From positions 1 through 15,617 of the forward strand of contig PBXZ01000164.1 in the NCBI GenBank assembly GCA_002729415.1: a stretch of 15,617 bases of DNA, given 5' to 3'. Shown piece by piece: positions 1 through 7,269 of this stretch. A program made the position numbers and the translations under genes. Every line of letters begins with the position of its first letter. Within the stretch, counting starts at the first letter, position 1. The stretch is from UBA9662 sp002729415. Its GTDB lineage: Bacteria; Poribacteria; WGA-4E; UBA9662. The notes beneath the pieces were generated by a model. It was not told where the DNA came from. It did no database searches and was given only the letters and a program-made list of their open reading frames with translations.

Positions 1-807
1 GGTATGGTTAAATATGCAGAAGTTGGTGATAGATTGAAAGAAGTCTGTCGTTCAATTGACAAGTTGGAAAAGATTGGAGCAGAAAAAGTCAGACAAGAAT
101 TAGCAAAATCTGATATTTCCGCTCGAGCTATCAAAAAAATATTTTCCGTAATCGAGATTGAAGGACATCATGAAACAGTCTTGGACGAGTTAGAAAAGAT
201 CATTGGTGATGTTGCCCAAGAGGGTATTGGCGAATTGCGTGAAGTTCGATCATACTTATCAGAACTTGGAATTAATGAAGGATGTTACCGGTTTGACCCT
301 GCATTAGCCAGAGGATTGGATTATTACACTGGCCCAGTATTTGAAGTTGTCATTAAGGATGCAGGTATCGGCAGTGTTGTCGGGGGAGGACGTTGGGATA
401 CATTAATCGGTCAATACACAGGTAAGCATATCCCAGCAGTCGGGACTTCTTTCGGGTTAGAACGTTTGATTGATTCAATGGAAAAACTTCACCTTTTGCC
501 CCAGATCATGACAAAGACTCAAGTGCTTGTCATCCCGTTTAACACAGAACTAATCCCTCAGAGCTTGAGGTTTTTAGCTGAACTTAGGTCTGCTGGTATT
601 AATTCTGAGATTTATGGTGAACCGAAATCATTCCGTCAAACTTTCGGTTATGCAAGTCGAAAGGGAATTCCACTTGCTCTAGTCGTCGCACCTGATGAAT
701 TATCAAATGGACAACTAGCAATCCGTAATATGGAAACACGGGAACAGGTAGTTTGCTCTGTTGATCGTTTTGTTGATAGGATACAGGCAATATTGCCTGA
801 ACTCTAG
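1..807 (+). CDS. hisS: histidyl-tRNA synthetase, 3' part (5' end outside the window)
   Basis: Class II aminoacyl-tRNA synthetase that charges tRNA-His in the cytoplasm. The reading frame is open to base 1, so the ATG at base 4 is probably internal; about 268 of the usual 420 or so residues are present. Visible parts are the histidine-specific motif ARGLDYYTGPVFE (about residues 103-115), motif 3 with GGGRWD followed by GTSFGLERL (about 127-156), and the C-terminal alpha/beta anticodon-binding domain (about 170-267). Motifs 1 and 2 must lie upstream, outside the window. The gene ends in TAG. A 16-nt perfect palindrome (784-799) near the stop could fold into a 6-bp hairpin, but no T-run follows. 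Identification is firm from the two synthetase motifs. Confidence 0.96.
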   Translation, partial: GMVKYAEVGDRLKEVCRSIDKLEKIGAEKVRQELAKSDISARAIKKIFSVIEIEGHHETVLDELEKIIGDVAQEGIGELREVRSYLSELGINEGCYRFDPALARGLDYYTGPVFEVVIKDAGIGSVVGGGRWDTLIGQYTGKHIPAVGTSFGLERLIDSMEKLHLLPQIMTKTQVLVIPFNTELIPQSLRFLAELRSAGINSEIYGEPKSFRQTFGYASRKGIPLALVVAPDELSNGQLAIRNMETREQVVCSVDRFVDRIQAILPEL

Positions 808-867
808 GGCAAGATTTGGCTTATTTTCTATTAATGTTTGACTAAATGTTATTAATTAAGGATTTTC

Positions 868-896
868 TTGACACTATTTGGTTATCTTGTTAGAAT
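868..896 (+). promoter_or_regulatory. sigma-70-type promoter for the aroF leader
   Basis: TTGACA at 868-873 is followed after exactly 17 bp by TAGAAT at 891-896, which is 11 of 12 consensus bases. Transcription would start near 902-904 and give a leader of about 235 nt before the aroF ATG. It lies 60 bp after the hisS stop, and it is the only good promoter I see between the two genes. Confidence 0.75.
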
Positions 897-932
897 ATAC
901 GTCGCAATTTTTTAAAGGGGAATTCATTTCCA

Positions 933-1037
933 ATGCTACGAATCCGAATCGCACTTTCAAGTATTTTTTGCCTTTATTATAACGTTATTGATGCCTATTC
1001 TGAGGTCGATGGTAGGCGATTTGGAAATGAGCCTTAG
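933..1037 (+). CDS. possible 34-residue leader peptide upstream of aroF
   Basis: A small ORF opens 30 nt after the predicted transcription start. AAAGGGG at 914-920 lies about 12 nt before its ATG, a somewhat long but usable ribosome-binding spacing. The peptide carries three Tyr codons (15, 16, 22) and two Phe codons (12, 30), and it ends in TAG 20 nt before an intrinsic terminator. Position and content suit a regulatory leader peptide for a DAHP synthase, an enzyme commonly controlled by aromatic amino acids. The N-terminus is basic then hydrophobic, so a small membrane peptide is an alternative. Aromatic codons are less clustered than in classical leaders, and the ORF could be chance. Confidence 0.35.
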   Translation: MLRIRIALSSIFCLYYNVIDAYSEVDGRRFGNEP

Positions 1038-1057
1038 GCCATACCGGCAGCTCTACC

Positions 1058-1102
1058 AAAAATGCCCATTATCGAAACAGAAAGTCGATGACGGGCGTTT
1101 TT
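1058..1102 (+). terminator. intrinsic terminator / attenuator in the aroF leader
   Basis: Two 17-nt arms (1058-1074 and 1086-1102) pair with one mismatch and two G-U pairs around an 11-nt loop. The left arm starts with five A and the right arm ends with five T, the classical bidirectional terminator layout. It lies between the promoter at 868 and the aroF ATG at 1138. Only 35 bp separate it from aroF and no second promoter is visible there, so aroF expression should need read-through. Confidence 0.75.
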
Positions 1103-1137
1103 AATTTCAAGGAAAATTTAGGAGATAGGAAGTAACG

Positions 1138-2154
1138 ATGGTTATCATAATGCAAGGCGGTGCCACCAAGGAACAAATTGAACAGGTGATTCGACGTACA
1201 CATGACGCAGGATTAAAAACTCAAATGAACGTTGGAGAGCAGTGTACTGTAATCGCGGTAATCGGTGATAAAGCAGCACTGAGTGATACTCCAATAGAGT
1301 CTATGTCTGGAGTGGCACGAACCATGCCGATTAGTGCTCCCTACAAGCTTGCGAGTCGACAATTTCATGAAGAGAATACCGTAATTAGCGTTGACGGAGT
1401 TAAAATAGGTGGTAAACAACTGGCCATGATGGCTGGACCGTGCGCAGTTGAGAATACAGAGCAAATCGTTCAAATTGCTAAGCACGTTGTAGAGTCAGGG
1501 GCTCAATTCATTCGCGGTGGAGCCTTCAAACCACGCACAGGCCCCTACAGTTTTCAAGGATATGGTGAATCGGCTTTGGAAATGCTAGCTACCGCACGAG
1601 AAGAAACAGGCCTACGTGTTGTCACAGAGGTAATGACACCAAACGAAGTTGGCCTTGTTGGCAGATATACCGACGTTTTCCAACTTGGCACACGTAATAT
1701 GCAGAACTTTTCCCTTCTACGCGAAATTGGTAGACACGGAAAACCGGTTATTTTGAAGCGCGGTCTCTCTTCGACTATTGAAGAATGGTTACTTGCTGCC
1801 GAATATATTCTTTCCGAAGGGAATCCGAATGTTATTCTTTGTGAGCGCGGAATTCGTACCTACGAAACTCACACCCGAAACACACTTGATTTAAATGCTG
1901 TTCCAGCTATAAAGGAACTAAGCCATTTGCCGATCATTGTTGATCCGAGCCATGGCACTGGCATTCGAAGTTACGTTCCAGCCATGGCCAAAGCTGCAAT
2001 TGCTGCTGGATCCGATGGGCTGATCGTTGAAGTCCACCATGATCCAGATAACTCGATGACAGGCGATGGTGTGCAATCTCTCTTCCCAGATCAGTTCAAT
2101 CAACTAATGCAGGATTTAAGACAAATTGCTGTTGCTGTTGACAGGGAAATTTAA
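1138..2154 (+). CDS. aroF: 3-deoxy-7-phosphoheptulonate (DAHP) synthase, type I-beta
   Basis: Condenses phosphoenolpyruvate with erythrose-4-phosphate, the first step of the shikimate pathway to aromatic amino acids. The 338 residues include an N-terminal ferredoxin-like/ACT-type regulatory domain (about 1-70) and a TIM barrel. Seen directly: AGPCAVE with Cys102, GGAFKPRTGPYSFQG (about 127-141), ILKRG, VDPSHGTG with His272, and EVHHDPD with Glu298. Cys, His and Glu match the metal ligands of the Thermotoga-type enzyme, and the length is the same. The ATG has AGGAGA and AGGA upstream (1120-1130). There is no chorismate mutase fusion. No aromatic-pathway neighbour is present, so it is a single-gene unit, probably controlled by the upstream attenuator. 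The gene contains no ambiguous bases. Confidence 0.96.
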   Translation: MVIIMQGGATKEQIEQVIRRTHDAGLKTQMNVGEQCTVIAVIGDKAALSDTPIESMSGVARTMPISAPYKLASRQFHEENTVISVDGVKIGGKQLAMMAGPCAVENTEQIVQIAKHVVESGAQFIRGGAFKPRTGPYSFQGYGESALEMLATAREETGLRVVTEVMTPNEVGLVGRYTDVFQLGTRNMQNFSLLREIGRHGKPVILKRGLSSTIEEWLLAAEYILSEGNPNVILCERGIRTYETHTRNTLDLNAVPAIKELSHLPIIVDPSHGTGIRSYVPAMAKAAIAAGSDGLIVEVHHDPDNSMTGDGVQSLFPDQFNQLMQDLRQIAVAVDREI

Positions 2155-2180
2155 CATTTATCTCAAATCCTCGGTGATTT

Positions 2181-2212
2181 TACCATCAGAATGGGAAAAC
2201 ATTCAGATGGTA
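2181..2212 (+). other. strong hairpin between aroF and leuA
   Basis: Arms 2181-2187 and 2206-2212 (7 bp) and 2189-2193 and 2200-2204 (5 bp) pair perfectly, separated by a single A-A mismatch, with loop GGAAAA. It lies 26 nt after the aroF stop. No T-run follows on either strand, so it is not a typical intrinsic terminator. It may stabilise the aroF mRNA 3' end or belong to a leuA leader. The remaining 145 bp before leuA show no convincing promoter. Confidence 0.45.
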
Positions 2213-2357
2213 CGTGATATTGGCTGCTTGTGCGCATTTCCATCCTGAGGTTGAAATCATCATGTATCGGTGATTGTGACCAAAGCGAGAACAACATATG
2301 GAATAACAAAGCAAATGGCTGTCTTAGAGAAAATGAGATTTAAATGGGGATCAAAGA

Positions 2358-3869
2358 ATGCCAGATAAAGTAATTGTCTTCGATACCACGCTTCGGGATG
2401 CAGAACAAACGCCAGGGGCTGCCTTAAATAGTGCCGAAAAATTTGAAATTGCAAAACATCTCGCCCAGTTAAATGTTGATGTGATCGAAGCAGGCTTCCC
2501 CAGATCCTCGCCCAGTGATTTCGAAGCCGTTCAGCGGATCTCTAACGAAATTGAAGGCCCAGAAATCTGTGCACTGTCAAGNGTAATTGATCAGGACATA
2601 ACCGACGCATGGGATGCTATCAAGNACTCANCCANACCCCGAATCCATACCTTCGTNGGCACTTCGGAAATTCACATTAAAGGAATTATGCGCTCTGATC
2701 NGGAAACAGTACTGAAAAAAGCTATCACNGCTGTCNNATACGCACGGAGTTTATGCCAAACTGTAGAATTTTCACCCATGGATGCAGCACGAACAGATCC
2801 CCAGTATCTATACGAAGTTGTTGAAGCAACCATCTCAGNAGGTGCATCTATCATCAACATTCCCGACACGGTTGGTTATGCTATCCCCTCAGAATTTGGC
2901 CAGCTAATTAAAGGTATTTTCGAAAATGTGACNAACATAGATCAGGCTATTATTAGTGTCCACTGCCATAATGATCTTGGTCTTGCGGTGGCTAACAGCC
3001 TTGAAGCCATTAAGAATGGTGCCAGACAAATTGAATGTACTGTAAATGGCTTGGGGGAACGTGCAGGAAATACGTCAATGGAAGAAATTGTAATGGCAAT
3101 CAGGACNCGCGGAGGTCACTTTGATCAGGTCTATACAGAAATAAATACAAAAGAAATCGTCCCGATTAGCCGCTTAGTTAGCCGTTTGATGGGAATACCT
3201 GTTGCTCCAAATAAAGCCATTGTCGGTTCGAATGCTTTTGCACACAGTTCCGGAATTCATCAGGACGGAGTGATTAAGCAACGTGACACCTTTGAGATTA
3301 TTGATCCGGAAGACGTTGGTTTGAAAGAAAGCCAGATCATCTTNAGTCCTCGTTCCGGACGTAATGCTCTGCGTCACCGTTTGGAAGTACTGGGATATCA
3401 AATTGAGGGAGAACAACTCGACAAAATCTATGAACGTTTCCTAGCCGTAGCAGATAAGAAGAAGGAGGTCCACGACGCTGACCTCGACGCAATTATGAGT
3501 GATGAAGTGAGATCAATTCCAGAAACATATACTTTCGAATACATTCAGGTTTTGAGTGGAACNNNGATCTCNGCCACAACAACGGTTGGGCTTCAAACTC
3601 AAGGTGAAATTATCGAAANATCTGCGGTGGGCGAAGGTCCAGTTGACACCGCCTACAAAGCAATTGACCTCATCACAAACTTACCACTTAAACTANTNGA
3701 TTATAGCATTAAATCTGTTACCGAGGGCAAAGACGCAATCGGCGAAGTCACAATTAAGGTACAAAATGGTGCTCATCTTGTCACAGGTTATGGTGCTAGC
3801 ACGGACGTGATCGAAGCAAGCGCGAGGGCCTATGTTGATGTTGTCAACAAGGTCATTTACCAAAAATAG
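2358..3869 (+). CDS. leuA: 2-isopropylmalate synthase
   Basis: Joins acetyl-CoA to 2-oxoisovalerate, the committed step of leucine synthesis. The catalytic TIM barrel opens with FDTTLRDAEQTPG (8-20). The HCHND motif (202-206) and NGLGERAGN (230-238) supply the metal site, and HSSGIHQDGVIK (297-307) with the following PEDVG is typical of LeuA rather than homocitrate or citramalate synthase. The C-terminal leucine-feedback domain (about 390-500) contains GEGPVDTAYKAI. Length of 503 is close to the usual 510-525. GGGGA lies 7 nt before the ATG. About 20 codons contain N, which leaves some residues unknown but breaks nothing. No other leucine or isoleucine/valine genes are adjacent. Confidence 0.95.
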   Translation: MPDKVIVFDTTLRDAEQTPGAALNSAEKFEIAKHLAQLNVDVIEAGFPRSSPSDFEAVQRISNEIEGPEICALSXVIDQDITDAWDAIKXSXXPRIHTFXGTSEIHIKGIMRSDXETVLKKAIXAVXYARSLCQTVEFSPMDAARTDPQYLYEVVEATISXGASIINIPDTVGYAIPSEFGQLIKGIFENVXNIDQAIISVHCHNDLGLAVANSLEAIKNGARQIECTVNGLGERAGNTSMEEIVMAIRXRGGHFDQVYTEINTKEIVPISRLVSRLMGIPVAPNKAIVGSNAFAHSSGIHQDGVIKQRDTFEIIDPEDVGLKESQIIXSPRSGRNALRHRLEVLGYQIEGEQLDKIYERFLAVADKKKEVHDADLDAIMSDEVRSIPETYTFEYIQVLSGXXIXATTTVGLQTQGEIIEXSAVGEGPVDTAYKAIDLITNLPLKLXDYSIKSVTEGKDAIGEVTIKVQNGAHLVTGYGASTDVIEASARAYVDVVNKVIYQK

Positions 3870-3895
3870 CAGGTGATTTGCACGGANCGTCGGAG

Positions 3896-5101
3896 TTATT
3901 GGTGTGATTTCATGGATGATCGTTCAATCTCATCTGGGTTATGACGGTTCAAAAACTCTTGCAATTCCTCTAATCCTTCTTCAATGTTGTTGAACCTACG
4001 ATCTTCAATATTCTCCAGAAGATGCTGGATAATATCAACCAATCGGGAAAAACGGAATTTCCATTGACAATATTTCAGGTTGGGTGGGCAGTAATGCTGG
4101 AGAAGCCGATGCCAAAAATCATCTCCGTAGTTCCGATACATATAATATAAATCGTGNGCAGGGTCACTGACNCGAATATCTTCAAAGTCTATGATACCNA
4201 CGATTTCCCCCTTCTCTTCATTAAACAGAATGTGCCTTGGTTGAAGGTCTCCATGAATCAATGAAGGTTGATAAGAAAAATCACTTTCATTNTTAATGTA
4301 GATGTCAAACCATCTTTGACACTGTTGCTGTTCAGCCAAACTGAGTTTGGGATGCAATTTTTGTCGAACAANCTGNAGCATGTCTCGNACTGGATATTCC
4401 GTAATTTCTCTGAATGGTATGGAATAGGTTATAGCTTCCTCAATCGGAAAATTGTGTAAAACCTTTAAAAAGNCAGCAACCTGTTGCACCACATTTTCNC
4501 GTTGNACCTCCGACAGTCGNTGGTAATATTTCTCCTCGAAAGGTTGGCCTGAAATCATTGGGTAAATACAAAACGGAAGGCCGTTACTCATATACCCAAC
4601 ATGCTGAAACTGCGGAATGGAAATTTGTAACTGTGGTTGTAATTTTGGCAATAATCGTTCTTCCCAACGCAATCGCCTGACGGAATCCCTATGTCTGGCA
4701 CAACGAATAATGTAGTCTTGATTTAGTGTATAAGTGCAGAAGCTGGATCCTTGACCACAAAATCGCAACTCCCGAATCGACCAATCGGGAAAATGTGCGT
4801 TAACTAAACTACAGACTACCGTTTTTTCATAAGTTGGTTCACGACTGCTATGTCGATTNGANCTNCTGCCGGTATGNGAATCTTGCATCCCNCTCTGCTG
4901 ACTAGATACAAGAAGTAACCGATTCTGTTCGATAAGTCTTCTTATGGATTTCTGGGCGGTCGCACAGAGNTGCTGNAACTGGTTGATTTGCGCATCCTTC
5001 TCCCGAATCTGGCCCCAAAGACACTCAATTTGTCCTTGCAGATTCTGAATATGTTTCTCTGCTTCACTTAGAATTTCAGGTGGCTTTTGGCTGATATTCA
5101 T
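3896..5101 (-). CDS. APH/choline-kinase-fold phosphotransferase with N-terminal coiled coil
   Basis: The C-terminal two thirds is an aminoglycoside-phosphotransferase-family (APH) kinase domain. It has a nucleotide-loop-like segment GQGSSFCTYTL (about 116-126), the catalytic loop LIHGDLQPRHIL (281-292) with Asp285, and IIDFED (303-308) with the metal-binding Asp305. The usual early lysine is not obvious; IIRCARH stands where family members often carry LR. Residues about 10-68 are charged and heptad-like (KHIQNLQGQIECLWGQIREK) and probably form a coiled coil, followed by a low-complexity linker to about 90. Small-molecule phosphorylation is likely, substrate unknown. AAGG is near the ATG. The gene converges on leuA with 26 bp between them and no visible terminator. 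Naming it a resistance gene would be unsupported. Confidence 0.8.
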   Translation of the reverse strand: MNISQKPPEILSEAEKHIQNLQGQIECLWGQIREKDAQINQXQXLCATAQKSIRRLIEQNRLLLVSSQQXGMQDXHTGXXXNRHSSREPTYEKTVVCSLVNAHFPDWSIRELRFCGQGSSFCTYTLNQDYIIRCARHRDSVRRLRWEERLLPKLQPQLQISIPQFQHVGYMSNGLPFCIYPMISGQPFEEKYYXRLSEXQXENVVQQVAXFLKVLHNFPIEEAITYSIPFREITEYPXRDMXQXVRQKLHPKLSLAEQQQCQRWFDIYIXNESDFSYQPSLIHGDLQPRHILFNEEKGEIXGIIDFEDIXVSDPXHDLYYMYRNYGDDFWHRLLQHYCPPNLKYCQWKFRFSRLVDIIQHLLENIEDRRFNNIEEGLEELQEFLNRHNPDEIERSSMKSHQ

Positions 5102-5232
5102 TTACCTTAAGGATTTCAAAATCGCCCAAATTGTTACCAGTAATCCAGTAGGGTTGACAGATATAATCGAGCTGAGGCTCAAAAAAAATTTCAATCTTCC
5201 AAAGACTCGGTTCATCAGACACTCCGACGGTC

Positions 5233-5624
5233 TTAGTCACATGCTACCGCAGGATAGTTGTATTGACTGCTATACTGAAAGCCAAAATCTCGGCAGTTTT
5301 CTTTTGACTGCCGAGAAATTATAGTAGAAGCATCAGCATGTGCTGGTTTTAGAGTTATACTTCCCTTAAAATCTTGCCATACTCATCGATTAACTTTCTG
5401 TTTGCTCTTCCAGACGAACTTAATCCAAGTATCAACACCATCATTTTTGGCATTCCATTATGTACCAAAATTTTCATCTTTAATGAGAATAACAGGATGG
5501 TCTTGACTATCTGTTTCCAACTTTGTTGCTAGTGGATCAATATTCTTGAGGCCTTTATATCCCTGACCATAAGTTGGAATAACCGAGAAAGTCAATAGGA
5601 CAAATGATAAAGTAAGGGTTTCAC
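5233..5624 (-). pseudogene. decayed gene for a small exported protein
   Basis: A coding-like frame on the minus strand reads from about 5610 to TAA at 5233, interrupted by TAA (5458-5460) and TGA (5383-5385). It starts like a signal peptide (SFVLLTFSVIPTYGQ) and then gives soluble-looking sequence such as DHPVILIKDENFG, WNAKNDGVDTWIKFVWK and GSITLKPAHADAS. A GTG start at 5624 with AAGGGG 6 nt upstream encodes MKPLL, but one base must be dropped near 5610 to join it to the signal peptide. So there is one frameshift and two stops in about 130 codons. I do not recognise the family. It follows pepA on the same strand. The 131 bases between it and the kinase gene (5102-5232) show nothing convincing. 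Confidence 0.5.
5288..5316 (-). terminator. 10-bp hairpin, possible terminator inside the decayed gene
   Basis: Arms 5288-5297 and 5307-5316 pair perfectly over 10 bp with a 9-nt loop. Read on the minus strand the stem is followed by ATTTTGG, a short T-run, so it could end transcripts coming from pepA. On the plus strand AAATTAT follows, which is weaker. It overlaps the 3' part of the decayed gene, so it may be partly fortuitous. Confidence 0.45.
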
Positions 5625-5640
5625 CGTAAACCCCTTACTT
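5610..5640 (-). other. hairpin after pepA, overlapping a possible RBS and start
   Basis: Arms 5610-5618 and 5632-5640 (9 bp) plus 5619-5621 and 5628-5630 (3 bp) pair with one bulged base and a 6-nt loop. On the minus strand it starts 62 nt after the pepA stop and is followed by TATCATTTG, a poor T-run. It could act as pepA 3'-end structure. It also encloses the AAGGGG and GTG that may start the decayed gene, so it would mask that ribosome-binding site. Confidence 0.4.
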
Positions 5641-5702
5641 AAGCGGTTATTTCACTTAAATCTTAAACAACGTTATCACATCGGAATAAAGAACATCTAT
5701 CA

Positions 5703-7190
5703 TCAACACCAATCCCGAACAAATTGGATTAGTAACCTTGCACCATAGCCNGACCCNCCTTTGGAAATATATGAAGAGCCCTTGATATCAAAGGCAGTAC
5801 CNCCAATATCAATATGAATCCATGGATAATCTTCAGNGAATTTNTTTAGAAATATACCGCCAGCAATAGCACCCGCTGTTCCNTCACCTGTATTTTTTAT
5901 GTCCGCCACTTCGCTCTTAAGAGCTTCCTCATAATCATCCCAAAGTGGTAACTGCCAGACACGCTCATGCGTTTTTTCAGCGGCCAAAATGAGCTGGTCC
6001 ACTAGTTTCTGATTTGTTCCCATTACACCTGCAGCGTATCGACCGAGCGAAGTTACAACCGCACCTGTCAACGTGGCGAGATCTATTACAGCTTTAGGGT
6101 TAAAGTTATTGGCGTATCCAAGTGCGTCAGCAAGTACTAGGCGCCCTTCAGCATCAGTATTCAGTATCTCGATCGTTTTCCCTCCATACGANGTAACGAC
6201 ATCACCTGGACGCTGCGCTGTCCCACTTGGCATATTCTCNCTGGCCGCAATAAGACCNACAACATGCAAGTCTGGTTTGAATCCCCCAATTGCTTGCATG
6301 GCACCTAGCACAGCTGCTGCGCCCGCCATATCATCCTTCATAGTTTCCATACCACCGCTACTTTTCAGAGATAAACCTCCACTGTCAAATGTAATACCTT
6401 TGCCCACTAAAACAAGGGTATCTTTTTTATCGGCTTCTTCAAAACCATATTCAAGGATTACAAACCTTGGCTCTTCAAGGCTTCCCTGTGAGACACCAAG
6501 CATAGCACCGAACTTTTCTTCCTGCAATTTCGCCAAGTTGAAAATCTCACACTTTAGATCCTTCTCCTTGGCAACGGATTGAGCCTTTTCTGCCAAAATA
6601 GCGGGAGTAAGATAATTCGCTGGTTGGTTAATTAAATCACGGGCTAAGATTGTTCCATCCGTGATGATAGTTGCCAGTTCAATGCTTTGCTCTATTGCTG
6701 GCATCCCGGATTCATCAGCTAATAGGAACGTTAGCTCCTCTAATTCTTTTTTTTCATCAAGACCTTCGGTTTTGTGNTGATCAAATGTATACAACCCCAA
6801 CTTTGCACCTTCAACCATGGCTTCAACATGAAGTCCAGAGATATCATCAGGAATTGGTANGGTTATCCTTTTCACACCCAAGTCTCTAAGACTTTGCATA
6901 TGCTTCGCTGAAACCTGTCGGATACTTTCTTGGTCAAACTCTTCGATTTTCCCATATCCGATAAGAGAAATCCTAGGAGAAGAAACCTTACCATCAGTAT
7001 ATAGAGTTGCTACTTGTTTTAGCTTGCCTTCAAAATCACCTAACTCCATTAAATTTCTGATAGCACCACCAAGAGCGTGATCAACAGATTCAGTCAGAGG
7101 GGTGAGACTATTCTCCCCCTCGTAGATACCAAAAGCAACAGCATCGGTTTCTTCTTGCCGAAAATCTCCAACTTTTACGTTAATTTTCAA
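5703..7190 (-). CDS. pepA: leucyl aminopeptidase (M17 family)
   Basis: Cytosolic dizinc/manganese aminopeptidase that removes N-terminal residues during peptide turnover; in some bacteria PepA also binds DNA. The 495 residues include the variable N-terminal domain (about 1-165) and the catalytic domain with LVGKGITFDSGGLSLK, MKDDMAGAAAV and the M17 signature NTDAEGRL, followed by LADAL. These supply the Lys, Asp and Glu metal ligands and the catalytic Arg. The start is TTG (7188-7190), supported by GGGAGAG 3 nt upstream (7194-7200); the N-terminus MKINVKVGDF fits the family. The gene ends in TGA, TGA, TAG in tandem. It lies 79 bp downstream of the oxidoreductase gene on the same strand and may be cotranscribed with it. 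Several codons contain N. Confidence 0.95.
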   Translation of the reverse strand: MKINVKVGDFRQEETDAVAFGIYEGENSLTPLTESVDHALGGAIRNLMELGDFEGKLKQVATLYTDGKVSSPRISLIGYGKIEEFDQESIRQVSAKHMQSLRDLGVKRITXPIPDDISGLHVEAMVEGAKLGLYTFDXHKTEGLDEKKELEELTFLLADESGMPAIEQSIELATIITDGTILARDLINQPANYLTPAILAEKAQSVAKEKDLKCEIFNLAKLQEEKFGAMLGVSQGSLEEPRFVILEYGFEEADKKDTLVLVGKGITFDSGGLSLKSSGGMETMKDDMAGAAAVLGAMQAIGGFKPDLHVXGLIAAXENMPSGTAQRPGDVVXSYGGKTIEILNTDAEGRLVLADALGYANNFNPKAVIDLATLTGAVVTSLGRYAAGVMGTNQKLVDQLILAAEKTHERVWQLPLWDDYEEALKSEVADIKNTGXGTAGAIAGGIFLXKFXEDYPWIHIDIXGTAFDIKGSSYISKXGXGYGARLLIQFVRDWC

Positions 7191-7269
7191 ATTCTCTCCC
7201 TCATCAACTAAATAAACAACTTAAGCTTGCAACAAATTAACTTTCTTGTTCAAACTTTTCCTCTTTTCC

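Noticed and set aside
784..799. 16-nt palindrome at the end of hisS as a terminator
   Set aside because: Only 6 bp can pair, it lies within the coding region, and no T-run follows.
903..1102. T-box or known metabolite riboswitch in the aroF leader
   Set aside because: No T-box consensus (TGGNACCGCG-like) or other familiar riboswitch core was found; peptide-based attenuation fits better.
3896..5101. Antibiotic-resistance aminoglycoside kinase
   Set aside because: Only the general APH fold is supported; motifs do not identify an aminoglycoside substrate and no mobile element is present.
5154..5167. TTGACA and TATAAT close together on the plus strand
   Set aside because: Only 2 bp separate the boxes, which is impossible for a sigma-70 promoter, and no plus-strand gene follows.
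6073..6582. 169-codon plus-strand ORF opposite pepA
   Set aside because: It is antisense to a well-conserved M17 peptidase and has low-complexity Ser/Pro composition typical of a shadow frame.
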